This document shows positions 61,001 to 64,000 of a stretch of 64,000 nucleotides of DNA, piece after piece. The position numbers and the translations under genes were made by a program. The stretch covers positions 31,248,001 through 31,312,000 of the forward strand of contig OU612065.1 of NCBI GenBank assembly GCA_914767715.1. Reading direction: 5' to 3'. This DNA comes from Membranipora membranacea (Eukaryota > Bryozoa > Gymnolaemata > Cheilostomatida > Membraniporidae). A model generated the notes under the pieces. It searched no databases and was not told the origin of the DNA. It worked only from the letters and a program-made list of their open reading frames with translations. Every line of letters starts with the position of its first letter. Position 1 is the stretch's first letter.

Positions 61001-63189
61001 CCAAAATTGGCTGGAGTAGTTAAAAAGTAGCAAACAACCATAAAAGTTATATTTTGATATTTGATGCGTAGTGATTTACTCTTTCTAAACTTGCATGTTA
61101 GAAACAAATATTAAATTAGAAAATTTAAATTATTTTAATAGCAAACTCTCTTTCACCATTTTGTTTCAGTATCAGGCATACCCAATATGATTGGCCAAGT
61201 GTTAATACTCTCAAAATAAATGTATTGCTGGAAAATTTTGGTGTAGAAAATTATTTGTTTTTGGAATTAACGCAGCTTTCATTTGTTTTAATCTAATACA
61301 TAAACAGGCATGTCAATTGAAAAATCATCTACAAAAACAATGTTTTTGCCGGCAATAAAAAGAAATTACGCTTTTCTATGAGATTATAAACAAAACATAG
61401 CTTCCCAATTTAATTCAGTTTTTTTGACTACACTCAGTGTGCTCCCAAGAGTTATTATTTACTCTAGAGTGGACAATGCAGTGCTAAATACGTCCTGCTT
61501 AATTATTGCGAAATCCATGACACAACGCAATCTGGTTGTGCATGGCTAGCGCCTGTATCGTATAACTTATCATTGAGAATATACGTATTGGGCATGGTAA
61601 TTTAGATTTTCAGAGCGCTTATAGCCATTTTTTGTGGAACATTTTTTTTATGACAGCAAGGTAGTTACAGCAGGTACTTTCTCTTTCTATTCCACGAAGC
61701 AACAAAATCTGGTTGTGCGTGGGTAGTGCATGAATCATTGACTTTTTCATTTAAAATATTAGACTTAGACATTCAAATTTAGTTTATGGAGCACTTATAA
61801 CCATTTTCTCGGATTATTTCACATGTAACACCATTGGCATCACCTGCAGGTATGTCATCTTCCAGTCAGTATAAAAATTTTCTTATTCGCCCAATAAAAT
61901 GTATATATATCAACCGCAAACACATGAGCTTAAATCGCAATGACAGGGCTTTGACTGTGTCCTGTCGCTCTAACAAATATGTGGCACACTCAGTCGGTCT
62001 GTTCAGTTCCAGCTACTGAGGATGATTTGTGATAACATGGGGTACAGGTAGCCTGTGGAAAAGCGATTGGAGGTGAAAAAGTTTGCTGCTTTCTTTTATC
62101 GTCTATAGATTTTTGAGCAATATCTTTGTATAACTTTTCATTTCACACTATTAGATGACTTGCAAGTGATTTCTTTAACAGTCAGGGGACAAAAATAATT
62201 TGTGTTATCCCCTTGAAACACTAAAAATCTCAACCGCCAACACATCATCAGGATAAAATCCGAATTACCTGGCTGGCCGGTTTTTGCCCCTACCACTTGC
62301 CTGCCAGTTTAACTGTGTCCTTTCTCTCTAACTAAAATGTTACACACAAGGTGATTTCATTTTATCAGTCCAGTATTGTAACTTCATATAATACAATGCG
62401 TATAAGTAACCCGTGGTTCAAAAATGTTGAGCTTAAAGATCTCGGGTTTTGGTTTGGCTATGTCATTTAACGCTCTAAATTCCTTCTCCGGGTAGCCACT
62501 CGTGTTTGTATTGAAACTATTCAGGCCAACACAGCAGGTTAAATCAATAAATACATAAATATATACTCTTCTGCTGAGTCGCTGAATATCAAGAGAACGT
62601 CAAATGGAAAACTCAAGATTCATACTTGTATCAGCATGGAATTTTTGATTTGTTATGGTGAATGAATTTTGTGTTTGATTAATCGGACTGTAATTTGGAG
62701 TTGTTCACTCCTTGTCTCAAATCCCAAATAATAAAATATCCTCCAATTTTCTGTTTTAGAATCCGCGATATGTATGGTTCAAGTAGTGCAAATGCAATGG
62801 TAGCAGATCTGGACTTATAATTGCTGACAATTCGGTTATTAAAGAGAGACTTCAAAAACACAACTGAACTGTTGATCAACAATACCTCAGCGGTAAGTAG
62901 AGCTACTATCGTACAATGTGCGCTAGCCTCAACTACTGAGCACTGGTTTAGATTTGAGTTTGGTGCAATTCTCGGTGGAATTGCTCAAGGATTTATTTTA
63001 AACAATAATAACAAAATATAAATATGGTTCTATTCGTCAGGCAATAAATCAATCAATAATTTTACAATAATATCTTAGCATTTATCATTTAGTCATAAAA
63101 ATACATAAACATTCAAAATCTTTATAATAAGATCTTACCCTTGGTGCAGATGACCTCGAATTCAGTGTGATATTCAGTGTGATATCTCT

Positions 63190-63610
63190 GTGTATTGAAA
63201 CTATGTTAGACTGGGTTCCTCGCTGTGAGTCACGGTATATGTATCTCTTTATATCTAAGCTATGTTAGACTAAGTTCCTCGCTGTGAATCGCGGTATTTG
63301 TATCTAAGCTATGTTAGACTGATTTCCTCGCTGTGAATCGCGGTATTTGCATCTAAGCTATGTTAGACTGATTTCCTCGCTGTGAATCGCGGTATTTGTA
63401 TCTAGGCTATGTTAGACTAGGTTCCTCGCTGTGAATCGCGGTATTTGCATCTAAGCTATGTTAGACTGATTTCCTCGCTGTGAATCGCGGTATTTGTATC
63501 TAGGCTATGTTAGACTAAGTTCCTCGCTGTGAATCGCGGTATATGTATCTCTTTTATCTAAGCTATGTTAGACTAGGTTCCTCGCTGTGAATCGCGGTAT
63601 TTGTATCTCT
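63190..63610. repeat. 49-bp minisatellite, 8 units
   Basis: tatgttagact recurs at 63202, 63261, 63310, 63359, 63408, 63457, 63506 and 63564. Five successive spacings are exactly 49; the first and last spacings are 59 and 58, carrying an extra about 10 bases (tatctctttt-like). Unit core: ttcctcgctgtgaatcgcgg. Confidence 0.9.
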
Positions 63611-63649
63611 GTATATCTTGCCAAAAGCTCTGTTGGCTGAATGTGTCTA

Positions 63650-64000
63650 AAGTTTTTAGACAATTTTCCTCCCTGTAGATGTGCCTCCTTGGGCTGACTG
63701 AATCAGATAATTCTCTGATTAAATCTGTAATGCTGTACGTCGTTAACCCGCTCTCTGGCGCTGACTGAATTTGTTATCTTCTTGTTGAAGAATAGGCCTC
63801 CTTGGGCTGAGTGAATCAGATAGTTATCTGATTAGATGTGTAACACAGTATGTCGTGAACCCGCCTCCTGGCGCTGACTGAATTTGTTATCTTCTTGTTG
63901 AAGAATAGGCCTCCTTGGGCTGAGTGAATCAGATAGTTATCTGATTAGATGTGTAACACAGTATGTCGTGAACCCGCCTCCTGGCGCTGACTGATTTTTA
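63650..64000. repeat. 113-bp tandem repeat, running off the window
   Basis: cctccttgggctga begins at 63684, 63797 and 63910, a period of 113. The second and third units are nearly identical; the first is more diverged. The third is cut by the window end. Confidence 0.9.

Larger units (their letters stand above)
59160..63189. other. Intergenic, no gene supported
   Basis: Contains a G-rich foldback (59380-59513) and a GC-rich hairpin block (60885-61000). The rest is AT-rich; short open frames show no domains. Near 63040 there is an (aatc) run, aataaatcaatcaataa, like the tail at 38090, suggesting another retroelement 3' end. Confidence 0.35.

Noticed and set aside
63190-64000. CRISPR-like regular repeats
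   Set aside because: There are no unique spacers: the whole 49-bp and 113-bp units repeat, and the window is eukaryotic.

Overview
This window is animal (metazoan, probably marine invertebrate) nuclear DNA. The evidence is AT-rich sequence, genes split by many short GT-AG introns, tRNA-derived SINEs, a LINE of the APE/RT type, Gypsy-type LTR retrotransposons, and small secreted proteins with eukaryotic gene structure. The species cannot be named from the sequence alone.

Left third (1-24 kb): a cluster of four thermolysin-like (family M4) secreted metallopeptidase genes. Three lie head-to-tail on the minus strand (a 5' fragment at 1-1078, a complete gene at 2533-7506 and a complete gene at 8690-15270). 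A fourth, divergent gene lies on the plus strand at 18492-23993. I rebuilt all exons by hand: the three full genes have 11 exons, the same intron positions and the same phases, and encode 518, 539 and 519 residues with signal peptide, FTP-type propeptide and M4 catalytic domain. The HEIGH zinc motif, the downstream NEAYSD ligand motif and the catalytic histidine are present in all three. The plus-strand copy has lost the AG of one splice acceptor. M4 enzymes are mainly bacterial, so this looks like an old acquisition that gained introns and then duplicated.

Middle (24-37 kb): a tandem segmental duplication about 10 kb apart. Each unit carries a three-exon gene for a tiny cystine-knot protein with the seven-cysteine TGF-beta pattern but no prodomain. 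The copy at 34681-35934 is intact (136 residues); the copy at 24687-26045 is frameshifted. A decayed LINE (26.8-29.9 kb) lies between the two parts of the first unit.

37-42 kb: a decaying SAP / SWIM zinc finger / YqaJ-nuclease gene on the minus strand, with stops, a frameshift and an insertion. 42-46.6 kb is mostly featureless apart from a tRNA-derived SINE.

46.6-59.2 kb: nested LTR retrotransposons. Gypsy element A (plus strand, about 825-bp LTRs, 5-bp target duplication cacaa) carries a 402-bp palindromic MITE in its pol and is interrupted beside its 3' LTR by Gypsy element B (minus strand, 221-bp LTR). Element B has an unusual post-pol reading frame: an SGNH-hydrolase-like segment followed by a long charged coiled coil.

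59.2-64 kb: non-coding sequence with a G-rich foldback, a GC-rich hairpin block and two minisatellite arrays (49-bp and 113-bp units) that run to the window edge.
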